From contig NZ_PVNK01000232.1 of assembly GCF_002994615.1 (NCBI RefSeq), forward strand, positions 1-64,000: a DNA stretch of 64,000 nucleotides, in the 5' to 3' direction. Positions 10,996 to 19,456 of the stretch are shown piece by piece (positions within the stretch are counted from its first letter, which is position 1; each line of letters begins with the position of its first letter). The translations under genes were made by a program, and so were the position numbers. Below the pieces are notes generated by a model. The model did no database searches, was not told the origin of the DNA, and was given only the letters and a program-made list of their open reading frames with translations. The DNA is from Enhygromyxa salina. GTDB lineage: Bacteria; Myxococcota_A; Polyangia; Nannocystales; Nannocystaceae.

Positions 10996-11111
10996 CGAGC
11001 CCCCCTCAGGGGGGGCCACGCACCCTCATTGCGAAGCTCATGAACGCCCACCGAGCGAGGGAGCACAGCGAGCGGGCGAGGGGCCGCGCAGCGGGCGTGC
11101 GTGGCAAGGTG
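10996..11111 (-). repeat. Dispersed intergenic repeat, copy A
   Basis: The minus strand of this stretch matches 53470-53561 over its whole length with a few gaps. Shared blocks include GCTCGGTGGGCG, TCATGAGCTTCGC and a C-run/G-run hairpin (GGCCCCCCTGAGGGGGGGCTC type). It also shares TTGCCACGCACG and CTCGCTCGGTGG with 30346-30417. It occupies the gap between moxR and the DUF58 gene. Confidence 0.75.
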
Positions 11112-11139
11112 CGCGGCGGCCGGGGGGGGATCTAGCTCG

Positions 11140-12480
11140 ATGCTCATCCCTGCGCGATCGCTGGTGTGGCTGGCCCTGGTTCCGGTGATCCTGGCCTGCA
11201 TCGTGCCCTTCGACGAGTCGATGCTGTGGCCGATGCTGATGGTCGACCTCGCGCTGGTCGTGCTCGCGGCCGGCGACGCGCTGGCCTCGGTCCGCAAGCT
11301 GCTGACGGTCTCGCGTCGGACCCCCGAGGTGTTCTCGATCGGCCGGCCGAACTCGGTCACCGTCGAGCTGCGCTCTCGCGCGCGCCGCCGCCTCGCCGTC
11401 GAGCTGACCTGTGAGCTGTTCGAGCGGGCCGAGGCCGACGACCTGCCCCTGAAGTTCGAGCTGCGCGGGGGCGCCCGGACCGTCGAGCGCTTCCGCGTGG
11501 TCCCGCGTCGGCGCGGCGCCTTCAACCTCGGCGACATCGTGGTCCGCTATCCGAGCCCGCTCGGGCTGTGGAAGCGACAGGTCCGGTTCCCCGCCCACCA
11601 CCCGGTCCGGGTCTACCCCGACGTGCAGTCGGTCCGGACCTGGGAGCTGCTCGCGCGCCAGGATCGTCAGCACTCGTTGATGCGGACGACCCGGCGCCTC
11701 GGCGGTGAGTCGGAGTTCGAGCAGCTGCGCGACTACACCCGCGACGACGAGTTTCGCTCGATCGACTGGAAGGCCACGGCCCGCCGCGGCAAGCTCACCG
11801 CCCGCCAGTACCAGCTCGAGAGCAACCAGAACCTGATGTTCGTGCTCGATGGCGGCCGCCTGATGACCGGCGAGACCGCGGGGCTCTCGCTCTTCGACCA
11901 CGCCCTCAACGCGACCTTGATGCTCGCCCACGTCGCCTCGCGCGGGGGCGACCGGGTCGGCCTGCTCAGCTACGCTCAGAGTGTCCAGGCCTTCGTGTCG
12001 CCGGGCGCCGGGCGCCGGGCCGTGCAGAAGCTGATCCAGGCCAGCTACGCGCTGCACCCCGAGCTCGTCGAGCCCGACCCCGAGGGCGCGTTCGAGGTCT
12101 TGAACCTGCGCGTGCGCCAGCGGAACCTGGTCGTGCTCTTCACCCAGGTCATCGACGAGCGCGCCGCGGACGAGCTGGTTCGGGTCACGCGGGGGCTGGC
12201 CTCGCGCCACCTGCCGCTGATCGTGCTGTTCCGCGACGTCGACGTCGACGCGCTGCTCGAGGGCAAGAGCTCCGCGGGCGAGCTGCCGGCGAGCCCGGCT
12301 CGCGTGGCCGAGCTCGACCTCTACATTCGCGGCGCCGCGGCCGAGCTGATCTCGTGGCGCGACCAGCTGATCCGCAAGCTCGGCAACCACGGCGCGCTGG
12401 TCCTCGACGTCGATCCGAGCGAGCTGACGCCCGCGCTGATCAACCGCTACCTCGAGATCAAGGCCCGTCACCTGCTGTGA
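11140..12480 (+). CDS. DUF58 domain protein, MoxR partner
   Basis: 446 residues from ATG 11140. Two hydrophobic segments at the N-terminus (about residues 5-45) anchor it. A beta-rich region follows, then the DUF58 signature FEQLRDYTRDDEFRSIDWKA (about 194-213) and ARRGKLTARQYQLE. A von Willebrand-like fold (MFVLDGGRLM, then GDRVGLLSYA) makes up the rest. DUF58 proteins are the usual partners of MoxR ATPases. It is the last gene of the operon and is separated from moxR by about 200 bases filled by a dispersed repeat, so expression may differ from that of the upstream genes. Confidence 0.9.
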   Translation: MLIPARSLVWLALVPVILACIVPFDESMLWPMLMVDLALVVLAAGDALASVRKLLTVSRRTPEVFSIGRPNSVTVELRSRARRRLAVELTCELFERAEADDLPLKFELRGGARTVERFRVVPRRRGAFNLGDIVVRYPSPLGLWKRQVRFPAHHPVRVYPDVQSVRTWELLARQDRQHSLMRTTRRLGGESEFEQLRDYTRDDEFRSIDWKATARRGKLTARQYQLESNQNLMFVLDGGRLMTGETAGLSLFDHALNATLMLAHVASRGGDRVGLLSYAQSVQAFVSPGAGRRAVQKLIQASYALHPELVEPDPEGAFEVLNLRVRQRNLVVLFTQVIDERAADELVRVTRGLASRHLPLIVLFRDVDVDALLEGKSSAGELPASPARVAELDLYIRGAAAELISWRDQLIRKLGNHGALVLDVDPSELTPALINRYLEIKARHLL

Positions 12481-12486
12481 ATTGAC

Positions 12487-12518
12487 GAAGCCGCCAGCTC
12501 TCATCGAGCGGCGGCTTC
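12487..12518. terminator. Hairpin between two convergent genes
   Basis: GAAGCCGCC and GGCGGCTTC form the base of the stem (12487-12495 with 12510-12518), with a further GCTC/GAGC pairing above a bulged A. It lies just after the DUF58 stop and before the 3' end of the next minus-strand gene. No T-run follows, so it may only protect 3' ends. Confidence 0.5.
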
Positions 12519-12562
12519 GGTGGCGGCGCCTGGGCCCGCTGCGGGGCCCGCTGCGGCGGCGC

Positions 12563-13582
12563 TCAGACCTCGGGCGAGGCGCCCTTGCCAGCTTGGGCGG
12601 TCTGACCCGCCTGGGCAGCCTGAGCGGCCTTGGTGCTGATCTTGTTCTGAATGTGGATGCGCTCGAGCTCCTCGCGGGCGGCGGGGCGCAGGGTCATCCA
12701 CACGAAGTCGTGGAGGTCGAGCAGGTCGACCGGCGGGTGGCCGAGCTCGGTCAGCTCGTCTTCGACGTGGCGGGCGACGTCGAGGTAGCGCTGGTAGGCG
12801 GCCTCGCTCGCGCGCTTGGGCGGGTTGAAGCGCGGCATGACGATCTTGCCCTGGACCGCGAACACGCTCGGGCGCACGCACAGGTGCTTGTGGGGCGCGA
12901 GCAGGGCGAGGGCCCCGGTCAGGATCTGCCACGAGGTCGCGGGCCCGCGGGCGCCGACGAGGCCGGCCTGGATGCTGCGCAGGGTCGTGCCCGCCGGATC
13001 CTTGGCCATGTTGGCGATCGTCTGCGAGAACTCCTTGGTCGGGTTCGTCGTCTGGAGCTTGTTGACGTGGGCGCTGGGCACGAGGTCCGTGCCGGCGAGG
13101 ACCTTGACCAGCGAGGCGAGCACGCCGACGTAGTCGCCGTGCTCGTGGAGCTCGGCGATGCGATCGGCGGCGAGCAGCTCACGGGCCTCCTTGACCGCCG
13201 GGTCGCGGTGGCGCTTGAGCCTGCGGCCGTCGCCGCGATGCTTCTCGCGCCAGGCGTCGCCTGCGAAGCCCTTGGGGTAGTCCTTGAGCAGCAAGACCAG
13301 CTGGTCGCCGACGGTCGGGATGATCTCGACCTTCTTGCCCGAGAGGCTCGCGCGGGCCTTGGCCCGGAGCTCGTCGGCGGAGCCGTCGGCCGGCGTCGGG
13401 GCCGGGACCATCAGCTCGTAAAAGCCCTTTTTGAACACCCGAACTTCGCCGTCGGCGAAGCGAAACGCTCGCTTGCCGTCGCGCTCCCAGAGGAACACGG
13501 CGACGCCCCACTTATCGCGTTTGCTGTGGCGATAGAGCGCGTCCTGATCGGGGGTGTCATCGCTGTCGATGGCTGCGTCCAT
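12563..13582 (-). CDS. Conserved-looking hypothetical protein
   Basis: 339 residues from ATG 13582; the frame is open further upstream, but that part lacks coding character. Residues about 15-60 (HSKRDKWGVAVFLWERDGKR, then ADGEVRVFKKGF) look like the short DUF3553-type module that begins with H..WG and senses or binds an unknown partner. The middle is helical and charged (KVEIIPTVGDQLVLLLKDYP; RELLAADRIAELHEHGDY). The end is Ala/Gln/Gly-rich and probably disordered. There is no signal peptide or membrane helix, so it is likely cytoplasmic. Monocistronic, convergent with the MoxR operon. The DUF3553 resemblance is tentative. Confidence 0.65.
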   Translation of the reverse strand: MDAAIDSDDTPDQDALYRHSKRDKWGVAVFLWERDGKRAFRFADGEVRVFKKGFYELMVPAPTPADGSADELRAKARASLSGKKVEIIPTVGDQLVLLLKDYPKGFAGDAWREKHRGDGRRLKRHRDPAVKEARELLAADRIAELHEHGDYVGVLASLVKVLAGTDLVPSAHVNKLQTTNPTKEFSQTIANMAKDPAGTTLRSIQAGLVGARGPATSWQILTGALALLAPHKHLCVRPSVFAVQGKIVMPRFNPPKRASEAAYQRYLDVARHVEDELTELGHPPVDLLDLHDFVWMTLRPAAREELERIHIQNKISTKAAQAAQAGQTAQAGKGASPEV

Positions 13583-14016
13583 GAGGTTCCTGTGGGGTTC
13601 GTTCGGTCGTGGCGCCGAGACACGGTGACCGCGGTTTGGTCTCAGGGGCGGTGTGAGTTTGGTGATGCGCGTCGCGTCGAAAGCTTCACTAGGATGAACA
13701 TCTTCGACAGCGAGCGCGAACCCAGCAACCGTCAGCGCGGGCCCAAACATAGCCTAGTTGGCGAAAAACACAAGCTCTCGGGGATCTGCGGCCCAAACTG
13801 GCTATCTGAGGGTTCACTGGCGGGGGCGCCTCCCGGGCGCGCGTGTGTGCAACACGCGGTCGAACACGGGGATTGCGCCCTGCACACATCTGGGTGTCGG
13901 GATGACCGCAACATCCCGGCGTGTGATGCGATGGGAGTCAGCGCACTTTGGCTCGACCCACAAAACGAAAACGATTCACGTCCGGTGGTGCGCCCGCCGG
14001 GCCTATGCTCGCGCTC
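13583..14016. other. Divergent intergenic region with small inverted repeats
   Basis: 434 bases without a convincing gene, less GC-rich in parts than its surroundings. It must hold the promoters of the minus-strand gene at 13582 and the plus-strand gene at 14017. Visible structures are TGTGTGCA/TGCACACA arms (about 13840-13890) and a CGGGATG/CATCCCG hairpin (about 13898-13918). No promoter hexamers could be assigned. Confidence 0.4.
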
Positions 14017-15255
14017 ATGGCCAGCCCCGCGCTGCGGTTTTACTTCGATTTCTCGTGCCCCTACGCCTACGTCGCGTCGACGCAGATCGAAGCCGTCGCC
14101 GAGCGGGCCGGCGCGCGCCTGGATCCGCGCCCGATCCTGCTCGGCGGGGTGTTCCGGGCCCGCGCGACGCCCCAAAACCTGTCCGAGACGCTGTCGCCCG
14201 CCAAGGCCCGCCACAACCTGGCCGACATGCACCGTCAGGCCGCGCGCGCGGGTGTCCCGCTGCACATGCCCAAGGGCCACCCGATCCGCACGGTCGAGGC
14301 TCTGCGCGCGCTGCTGGTCGTCGGCCCGCCCTTCACGCCGCTCGCGCACGCGATGTTTCGGGCCTACTGGGTCGAGGGCATCGACCTGTCGACCGAGGCC
14401 GGGCTGCGCCGCGTGCTCAGCGAGTCTGGACACGACGCCGACGCCGTGCTCGCCAAGATCGATGACCCCGCGGTCAAACAGGAGCTGCGCGCGCGGACCG
14501 ACGAGGCGATCGAGGCCGGCGTGTTTGGAGTCCCGACCTGCGTGGTCGAGGGCGAGTCCGGGCCCGAGCTGTTTTGGGGCGTGGATCGCCTCGGGATGGT
14601 CGAGCGCCTGCTGTGTCGGCGCAGCGGTCGGCGCCCGCCCGAGGCGAGGCCCGCTCGCGCGGACTCCAACGAGGGCCCGGTCGACGTCTACTTCGACTAC
14701 TCGAGCCCCTTCTCCTACATCGGCTGTCACCGCGCCGAGCAGCTCCTCGGCGAGCGCGCCCGCTGGCGCCCGATGTTGCTCGGCGCGCTGTTCAAGCGGG
14801 TCGGGACCCCCGACGTGCCGCTGTTCACCCAAAACGAGGCCAAGCGACAGCACACGGCCAAAGATCTCGAGCGTCAGGCCGCCGAGGCCGGCGCGCCCTA
14901 CCGCTTCCCGACCCGCTTCCCGATGCGCACGGTCCTGGCCCTGCGAGTCACGCTCGCCGCGCGGGCCCACGAGAGCCGCGAGGGCCGGCGCCTGGTTCAC
15001 GCCCTGTTTCAGGCCTACTGGGCCGAAGACCGCGACATCTCCGACCCCGACGTGGTCGCGCAGATCTGCGACGCCGAGGGCTTCGATGGCCCGGCCCTGA
15101 TCGCCGAGGCTGGCACGCAGCCGATCAAGGACGCGCTGTTCGCCGCGACCAACGCCGCCGTCGAAGCCGGCGTGTTCGGGGCCCCGACCTTCGTCGTCCA
15201 CACCCCCGATGGCCCCGAACTCTACTGGGGCGCCGACCGCCTCGACCTGGTTTGA
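14017..15255 (+). CDS. Tandem-duplicated DsbA-fold protein, 2-hydroxychromene-2-carboxylate isomerase-like
   Basis: 412 residues from ATG 14017, made of two copies of one DsbA/kappa-GST-type domain. Copy 1 (about residues 6-205) opens with FYFDFSCPYAY; copy 2 (about 222-412) opens with VYFDYSSPFSY. Both end alike (GVFGVPTCVVEG..LFWGVDRL and GVFGAPTFVVHT..LYWGADRL). Both contain an HxPxxxP-type middle (RFPMRTV, GHPIRTV). Single-domain relatives are glutathione-dependent isomerases of aromatic degradation or kappa glutathione transferases. The active-site Ser equivalent is Ser13-Cys14 in copy 1 and Ser229-Ser230 in copy 2. The two domains differ clearly, so the duplication is old. The substrate is unknown. 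Confidence 0.85.
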   Translation: MASPALRFYFDFSCPYAYVASTQIEAVAERAGARLDPRPILLGGVFRARATPQNLSETLSPAKARHNLADMHRQAARAGVPLHMPKGHPIRTVEALRALLVVGPPFTPLAHAMFRAYWVEGIDLSTEAGLRRVLSESGHDADAVLAKIDDPAVKQELRARTDEAIEAGVFGVPTCVVEGESGPELFWGVDRLGMVERLLCRRSGRRPPEARPARADSNEGPVDVYFDYSSPFSYIGCHRAEQLLGERARWRPMLLGALFKRVGTPDVPLFTQNEAKRQHTAKDLERQAAEAGAPYRFPTRFPMRTVLALRVTLAARAHESREGRRLVHALFQAYWAEDRDISDPDVVAQICDAEGFDGPALIAEAGTQPIKDALFAATNAAVEAGVFGAPTFVVHTPDGPELYWGADRLDLV

Positions 15256-15286
15256 TGGCGACGCTCGGGACCGGGCTCAGCCGGGC

Positions 15287-16348
15287 TCAGCAGCCCGACA
15301 TGGCGCGGAGGCCGTGCCAGTCGGCGCGCTGGGTCGCCGAGTAGACGAGGCGATCGCCGATCTTCGAGTCGAGGCCGTCGAGGATCGTCTTGGTCTCGAG
15401 CCCGCGGTTGACGGCCATGACGTTGACCGAGCGCCCGAGCAGCGCCCGGGCCATCTCGTTGTAGGCGACGCCGTCGTCGTAGACCTCGATCGAGAACAGG
15501 GTCGTCCCTCGTCGGTTGCTGCTGAGGACCTCGATCAGCTGGGCGATCCCGGGGTCGTGGACCTCCTGGATCAGGAGGTTGCCGGCGATCGTCATGCCGA
15601 GCACGATCGCGTCGCAGTTGCACGAGTCGAACAGCGGGCGGTGCTTCTCGTCGAGGCACTCGGCGACGATGTAGATCTCGGCCTTGACCCGGTCGATCAC
15701 GCTGACGGCGGCCGCGACGATCGCGTCGCTGTTGCGGTTGCCGTAGTCCGGGGACAGCACGACCGCCATCCGGCACTCGCTCGCGCGGGCCCGGGCGTAG
15801 GTCTCGATGTCGTGGGACGAGCCGCGGACGAAGATCACGTCGGGCAGCGTGAACGGGAGCTCATCGATCGCGTCGCTGACGATCACGATCTCGCACGCGC
15901 CCTGCTCGGGGTCGCTGCGGATCTCCTGGATCAGCTGGGTGACCCGCTGCTCGCTGGGGAAGTGGACGATGAGGATGTGGTCCTTGGCCATGGCCCGGCC
16001 GAGTCCTTTTTGTGCGTTGTTGACCGCGATCGCTACCGCGTCGAGCACCATACCGAAGAACAGGCTGAAGCTCATGAGCCCGAGCAGGACGATGAAGACC
16101 ACGGTCCCGAGCCGGGCGCCCGTGGTCGAGGCGGCGAGGTCGCCGTAGCCGATCGTCGTGATCGAGACCGCGCTGTACCAAAACGAGTCGCCCCACGAGA
16201 TCGTCGGGTCCAGCGCGCGCTCGAAGCTGTGGTAGCAGACCGCGTTGCCGACGATCGCGACCGCGAGCATCACGGCGACGAGAGCGAAGCCGAACGAGCG
16301 ACGATCTCGGGCGCGGCGAGCCAGTCGGACGAGGCGCAGGAGCAGCAA
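15287..16348 (-). CDS. Two-TM potassium channel with RCK (TrkA-N-like) domain
   Basis: 353 residues from a TTG. It has a first membrane helix (about 20-38) and a pore loop with selectivity filter TIGYGD (residues 65-70). A second helix (VVFIVLLGLMSFSLFFGMVLD) follows, and then a cytoplasmic regulatory region with a Rossmann-like start (DHILIVHFPSEQRV). This is the layout of MthK/Kch-type K+ channels gated by a ligand-binding RCK domain. The usual GxGxxG of nucleotide-binding RCK domains is replaced (HFPSEQ), so the ligand may differ. It is convergent with the duplicated DsbA-fold gene; 24 bases upstream lie remains of a dienelactone hydrolase gene. Confidence 0.88.
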   Translation of the reverse strand: MLLLRLVRLARRARDRRSFGFALVAVMLAVAIVGNAVCYHSFERALDPTISWGDSFWYSAVSITTIGYGDLAASTTGARLGTVVFIVLLGLMSFSLFFGMVLDAVAIAVNNAQKGLGRAMAKDHILIVHFPSEQRVTQLIQEIRSDPEQGACEIVIVSDAIDELPFTLPDVIFVRGSSHDIETYARARASECRMAVVLSPDYGNRNSDAIVAAAVSVIDRVKAEIYIVAECLDEKHRPLFDSCNCDAIVLGMTIAGNLLIQEVHDPGIAQLIEVLSSNRRGTTLFSIEVYDDGVAYNEMARALLGRSVNVMAVNRGLETKTILDGLDSKIGDRLVYSATQRADWHGLRAMSGC

Positions 16349-16372
16349 CCGGGTACCTCGTGGGCCGTGGGA

Positions 16373-16546
16373 TCAGGCGGCCGGGCCGAGCTGCGTGGTC
16401 AGGAACTCGAGGCTGCGCTGGCGGGCGTGGGCGGACGCGGCCGAATTGAAGGAGCCGCGGTGGTCGCAGTCGAAGCCGTGGCCCGCGTCGTCCTCGTGGG
16501 CCTCGAGCTCGTGTCGATCGCTCGCGCGCAGGTGAATTTCGAGCAT
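16373..16546 (-). pseudogene. C-terminal remnant of a dienelactone hydrolase family gene
   Basis: A 57-codon minus-strand frame whose product contains DDAGHGFDCDHRGSFNSAASAHA. This is the diagnostic end of dienelactone hydrolases (HGF.CD.R.SY...AA), including the catalytic His of GHGF, followed by RQRSLEFLTTQL, the typical last helix. The nucleophile (Cys or Ser) and Asp of the triad would lie upstream but are missing. Only 36 bases separate this fragment from another gene, so most of the ancestral gene has been lost. The conserved end suggests the deletion is fairly recent, or that the fragment is still translated. Confidence 0.6.
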
Positions 16547-16582
16547 GACGAGGGGCGACGATCGCCCAGCCGCCCGGGCAGA

Positions 16583-16807
16583 TCAACCGCTCGGGGCGTC
16601 CGCGATTGGCGCGTCCGCGCTCTTGCATCGCAGCCACGGTGTCAGCGTCGCGAGCGGGACCGCGACCGAGCTCAGCGCGACGAGGTTGAAGGCGACGTTG
16701 ACCCCCACGCCGTGGGCGGCCGACAGCGAAGTGTCGACGACGCACCAATTGAGCGTCGTGATCGCTACTGCCCACGCCGCCCACCGCTGTCGGCGGCGCA
16801 GCGGCAT
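16583..16807 (-). CDS. Small two-helix membrane protein
   Basis: 74 residues from ATG 16807; the frame stays open to 16894, but the upstream part is not protein-like. A basic start (MPLRRRQRW) is followed by two hydrophobic helices (AAWAVAITTLNWCVVDTSL and VNVAFNLVALSSVAVPLATL) and a short Ala/Asp tail. Third positions are GC-rich, which supports coding. I do not recognise the family. It precedes the dienelactone hydrolase remnant on the same strand. Confidence 0.45.
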   Translation of the reverse strand: MPLRRRQRWAAWAVAITTLNWCVVDTSLSAAHGVGVNVAFNLVALSSVAVPLATLTPWLRCKSADAPIADAPSG

Positions 16808-17074
16808 CGCAGCGGCATCACAACCAAGAAGACCATCGTTCAGGCGTAGGCGGCCAGGGGGCAGTCTCCCGGGCTTTGGTCCGGGTGTCTGCAATTTTAG
16901 GGCTCCGCCGTCATCGCTCGCGGCCCCGTCGCCAAGGGGGAAATCGAGCGATCGACTTCAAGCGAGACGAGCACCAAATTGATTGGCACCTTGGAGGTCG
17001 TGAACGCGGCCCCTGGCCCTGGCTGGGTCGCGCGTGCGCGGACGCGATACACTGGCCGGGGTCCAGCCCGAACC

Positions 17075-17764
17075 ATGTCAAGCAGCTCGACGGTCGCAGC
17101 CGAGGATGACACCAAGCTGGTCGCCGCCGCGCTCGGCAACGAGTCCGGAGCCCGGCGGCGGCTCGCCGATCGCCTGCTCGACGCGGTCCAGCGCGAGGTC
17201 GCCTTCGTGCTCCGCCGCCACGCCGCCGCCGCCGGCCGCGACCCGGGACAGGAGCTTCGTGACATGGTTCAAGAGGTTCTGGTCGCCCTGTTCGAGCGCG
17301 ACGCCAAGGAGCTGCGGCGCTGGGATCCGCAGCGCGGGCGCTCGCTCGACAGCTTCGTGCGCCTCGTCGCCCGTCGCCGCGTCGCCCGGATCCTCGGCCA
17401 GCGCCGCGGCAACCCGTGGGCCGACGTGCCCATGGATCCGCGGTCGATCGAGGATGACCCGGCGGCCGACGACCGCGCCCAGGGCCTCGCGCGGCAGCTC
17501 GAGCAGCGCAACGAGCTCGGCGCGCTGCTCGACGCGCTCTACGCCAAGATGAGCGCGCGAGACGTCGAGCTCTTCGATCTGCTGTTCGTGCAAGAGCGGG
17601 ATCCGAAGCAGGTCGCCGAGGCCCTGGGCATGACGCGCCAGGCCGTCAACGCGTGGAGCTACCGGACCCGCAAGCTCGCGCGGAGCTTAATCACCCACAC
17701 AGTGAACCCTCCGTCATCGCCCGCTCGACGGTTGGCAAAGGAGAAGGTGGACCATGGACGATGA
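17075..17764 (+). CDS. ECF-type RNA polymerase sigma factor
   Basis: 229 residues from ATG 17075; the frame is open upstream, but this start gives the usual ECF length. Region 2 contains the helix RDMVQEVLVALFERD with LRRWDPQRGRSLDSFVRLVARRRVA, typical of sigma-2 in myxobacterial ECF factors. Region 4 is at the C-terminus: SARDVELFDLLFVQERDPKQVAEALGMTRQAVNAWSYRTR, a helix-turn-helix with the Gln-Ala-Val recognition helix. It should direct RNA polymerase to promoters of an envelope regulon. Its end overlaps the next gene by 11 bases, so the two are co-translated; that gene product is the probable partner. Confidence 0.88.
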   Translation: MSSSSTVAAEDDTKLVAAALGNESGARRRLADRLLDAVQREVAFVLRRHAAAAGRDPGQELRDMVQEVLVALFERDAKELRRWDPQRGRSLDSFVRLVARRRVARILGQRRGNPWADVPMDPRSIEDDPAADDRAQGLARQLEQRNELGALLDALYAKMSARDVELFDLLFVQERDPKQVAEALGMTRQAVNAWSYRTRKLARSLITHTVNPPSSPARRLAKEKVDHGR

Positions 17765-18527
17765 GCTCCTGCGCCTGCTCGGGCGCCACCAACGTGAGGA
17801 CCTCGACGCGGACGCGTCCGAGCGAGAGGTCCCGGCGCCGTACGAGGGCGCGGAGCGAGCCGCGCTCCTCGATGACCTGTTCGCGCGCGTCGATGCTGAG
17901 GGCGAGAACGAGGGCTCCGCGCACGAGCACGAGCCGCCGAGCGCCGCGTCGGACCGGGTCATCGAGCTCGATGTGCACCGAACCCGCGCAGGTCCGGGCG
18001 AGGAGACCCAGGCCCGCTCGAGCTCGCGTCGCTCGCTGATCTTACTGACCTCGCTGGCCACGGCCGCAGCGGCGGCCTTGTTGTTGTGGTGGGGGCTGGG
18101 CGAGACCGGCGAGGATCCGCTGCTGGCGCAGCTCCCGAGCTACGAGATCTCTCGCCTCCAAGGTGGGGTGGCCCGCTCGCGCGCCGAGCCGAGCGGCGAG
18201 CGGCCGACGGTCCGAGCGGACAGCACGATCGACTGGGTGTTCACGCCCGCCGAGCCGATCCGCGAGCCACTCGCGGTCGCGCTCGTGGCGGTGTCCGAGA
18301 CCGGCGCGCGGGTGTTCGCGGCCAGGGTCGAGGCCGAGATCTCGGCCGAGGGGGCGATCCGCCTCCGCGGGCTCCTCGCGACTCACATCGAGCTCGAGCC
18401 GGGCGAGTGGACCCTCCGCGTGTTGGTCGCGCCGCCCGACCGCCTCCCGCGAGATCTCGATCAGCTCGACGACTGGCCGACCTGGCAGACGATCGCGTTC
18501 GAGCTGACGATCGTCGCGGGCGACTGA
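17754..18527 (+). CDS. Single-pass membrane protein, probable regulator of the ECF sigma factor
   Basis: 257 residues from ATG 17754, with AAGGAG-like bases upstream. A soluble acidic N-terminus (about 1-85) is followed by a helix at about 94-116 (SLILLTSLATAAAAALLLWW). A C-terminal extracytoplasmic domain of about 140 residues has a beta-sandwich look (DWVFTPAEPIREPLAVALVAV; ELEPGEWTLRVLVAPP). Cytoplasmic part, one helix and sensory domain is the layout of anti-sigma factors. Position and overlap with the sigma gene agree, although no zinc-binding HxxxCxxC anti-sigma motif is present. The anti-sigma role is inference. Confidence 0.7.
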   Translation: MDDELLRLLGRHQREDLDADASEREVPAPYEGAERAALLDDLFARVDAEGENEGSAHEHEPPSAASDRVIELDVHRTRAGPGEETQARSSSRRSLILLTSLATAAAAALLLWWGLGETGEDPLLAQLPSYEISRLQGGVARSRAEPSGERPTVRADSTIDWVFTPAEPIREPLAVALVAVSETGARVFAARVEAEISAEGAIRLRGLLATHIELEPGEWTLRVLVAPPDRLPRDLDQLDDWPTWQTIAFELTIVAGD

Positions 18528-18636
18528 GGAAGAGCCGTTTATTTTTTGTCAGCGCCGACGAGCTCGGGGGCAAGGGGCGAGGTGCGGGTCCGAGACGGAC
18601 CCCAACCTCAACAACCTCAACACGACCAGAACCTCC

Positions 18637-19392
18637 ATGAATCGAATCCAAGCCACTCTCATCTGCCTGGGCGTCACTTCGACGCTGACCGCCTGCATGC
18701 CCGAGGAGGGCGAGCTCGGCACGGACTTCCGCGCGAGCGCGGCCTGTGTCGAGGCGCAGCAGTCCCGCATCGCCGCCGAGTGGGTCGCAGAGCTCCATCA
18801 GGAGATCGGCCCGCAGGCGGTCCAGGCCCTCTCCACCAAGGGGACGCGGCTGCAATTCGCCCAGTACGTCCACTTCATCGCCGACAACTGTGAGACCTGC
18901 GTCCGGACCCAGGCCTTGAAGAAGGCCATCGGGCCCGTGTCCGAGGTCGAGGACTACCCTGTGATCGAGAAGCACTACGGCAAGCGGATCCTCGATGGCG
19001 CGCAGTGGTGGCAAGGTGGCGGCTACACGGCCTGTGGCGAGAGTGAGGAGGGCGGCGGAGATGGACCGGCCGATGGCGGCGATGGACCGGCCGATGGCGG
19101 CGATGGACCGGCCGAGGGCGGCGAAGGATCGGCCGATGGCGGCGAAGAGGGACCGGCCGAGGGCGGCGAAGAGGGACCCGCCGAGGGTGGTGAAGCGGGC
19201 ACCGAGGGTGAGCTTCCGTGCGAGTCGCCCTTCGAGTGCCTGAGCTGGTGGGGCGAGCACATCGGCGGCTGCGGCGATGACAACGGCGGTCTGCCGGGTG
19301 GCGGTGGCGGCGAGGCCGGTGGCGAGGCCGGTGGCGACGGCGGTTCCGGTCAGACCTGCTTCCCGCCCTTGGACGCCTGCCCGACCCTCTGA
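18637..19392 (+). CDS. Cysteine-containing lipoprotein with acidic Gly repeat
   Basis: 251 residues. Lipoprotein signal ends at TLTAC (Cys20). Residues about 35-135 are a helical domain with a CETC pair, and about 140-185 are a repeat of GGDGPAD/GGEEGPAE units. The C-terminus has widely spaced cysteines (PCESPFEC, GGCGDD, TCFPPLDAC) within Gly-rich sequence. No known family was recognised. It lies 109 bases after the ECF partner gene and just before the exported, CHAT and subtilase genes, all on one strand. It is a candidate sensor, scaffold or substrate of that set. Confidence 0.75.
   Translation: MNRIQATLICLGVTSTLTACMPEEGELGTDFRASAACVEAQQSRIAAEWVAELHQEIGPQAVQALSTKGTRLQFAQYVHFIADNCETCVRTQALKKAIGPVSEVEDYPVIEKHYGKRILDGAQWWQGGGYTACGESEEGGGDGPADGGDGPADGGDGPAEGGEGSADGGEEGPAEGGEEGPAEGGEAGTEGELPCESPFECLSWWGEHIGGCGDDNGGLPGGGGGEAGGEAGGDGGSGQTCFPPLDACPTL
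19054..19206 (+). repeat. In-frame Gly/Asp/Glu repeat
   Basis: Tandem units of 18-24 bases (GATGGCGGCGATGGACCGGC type) code for the GGDGPAD/GGEEGPAE segment of the lipoprotein at 18637-19392. Asp-type copies come first and Glu-type copies later. Confidence 0.8.
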
Positions 19393-19456
19393 CCTCACTT
19401 TGGAGGAGGTCCGAGCGGGCCTCCTCCTCACGTCTCCAGCTTCGAGCCTCGAGATC

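Noticed and set aside
16979-17074. Longer N-terminus for the ECF sigma factor
   Set aside because: The extra residues are Pro/Arg-rich without sigma-region character; the ATG at 17075 gives the typical length.
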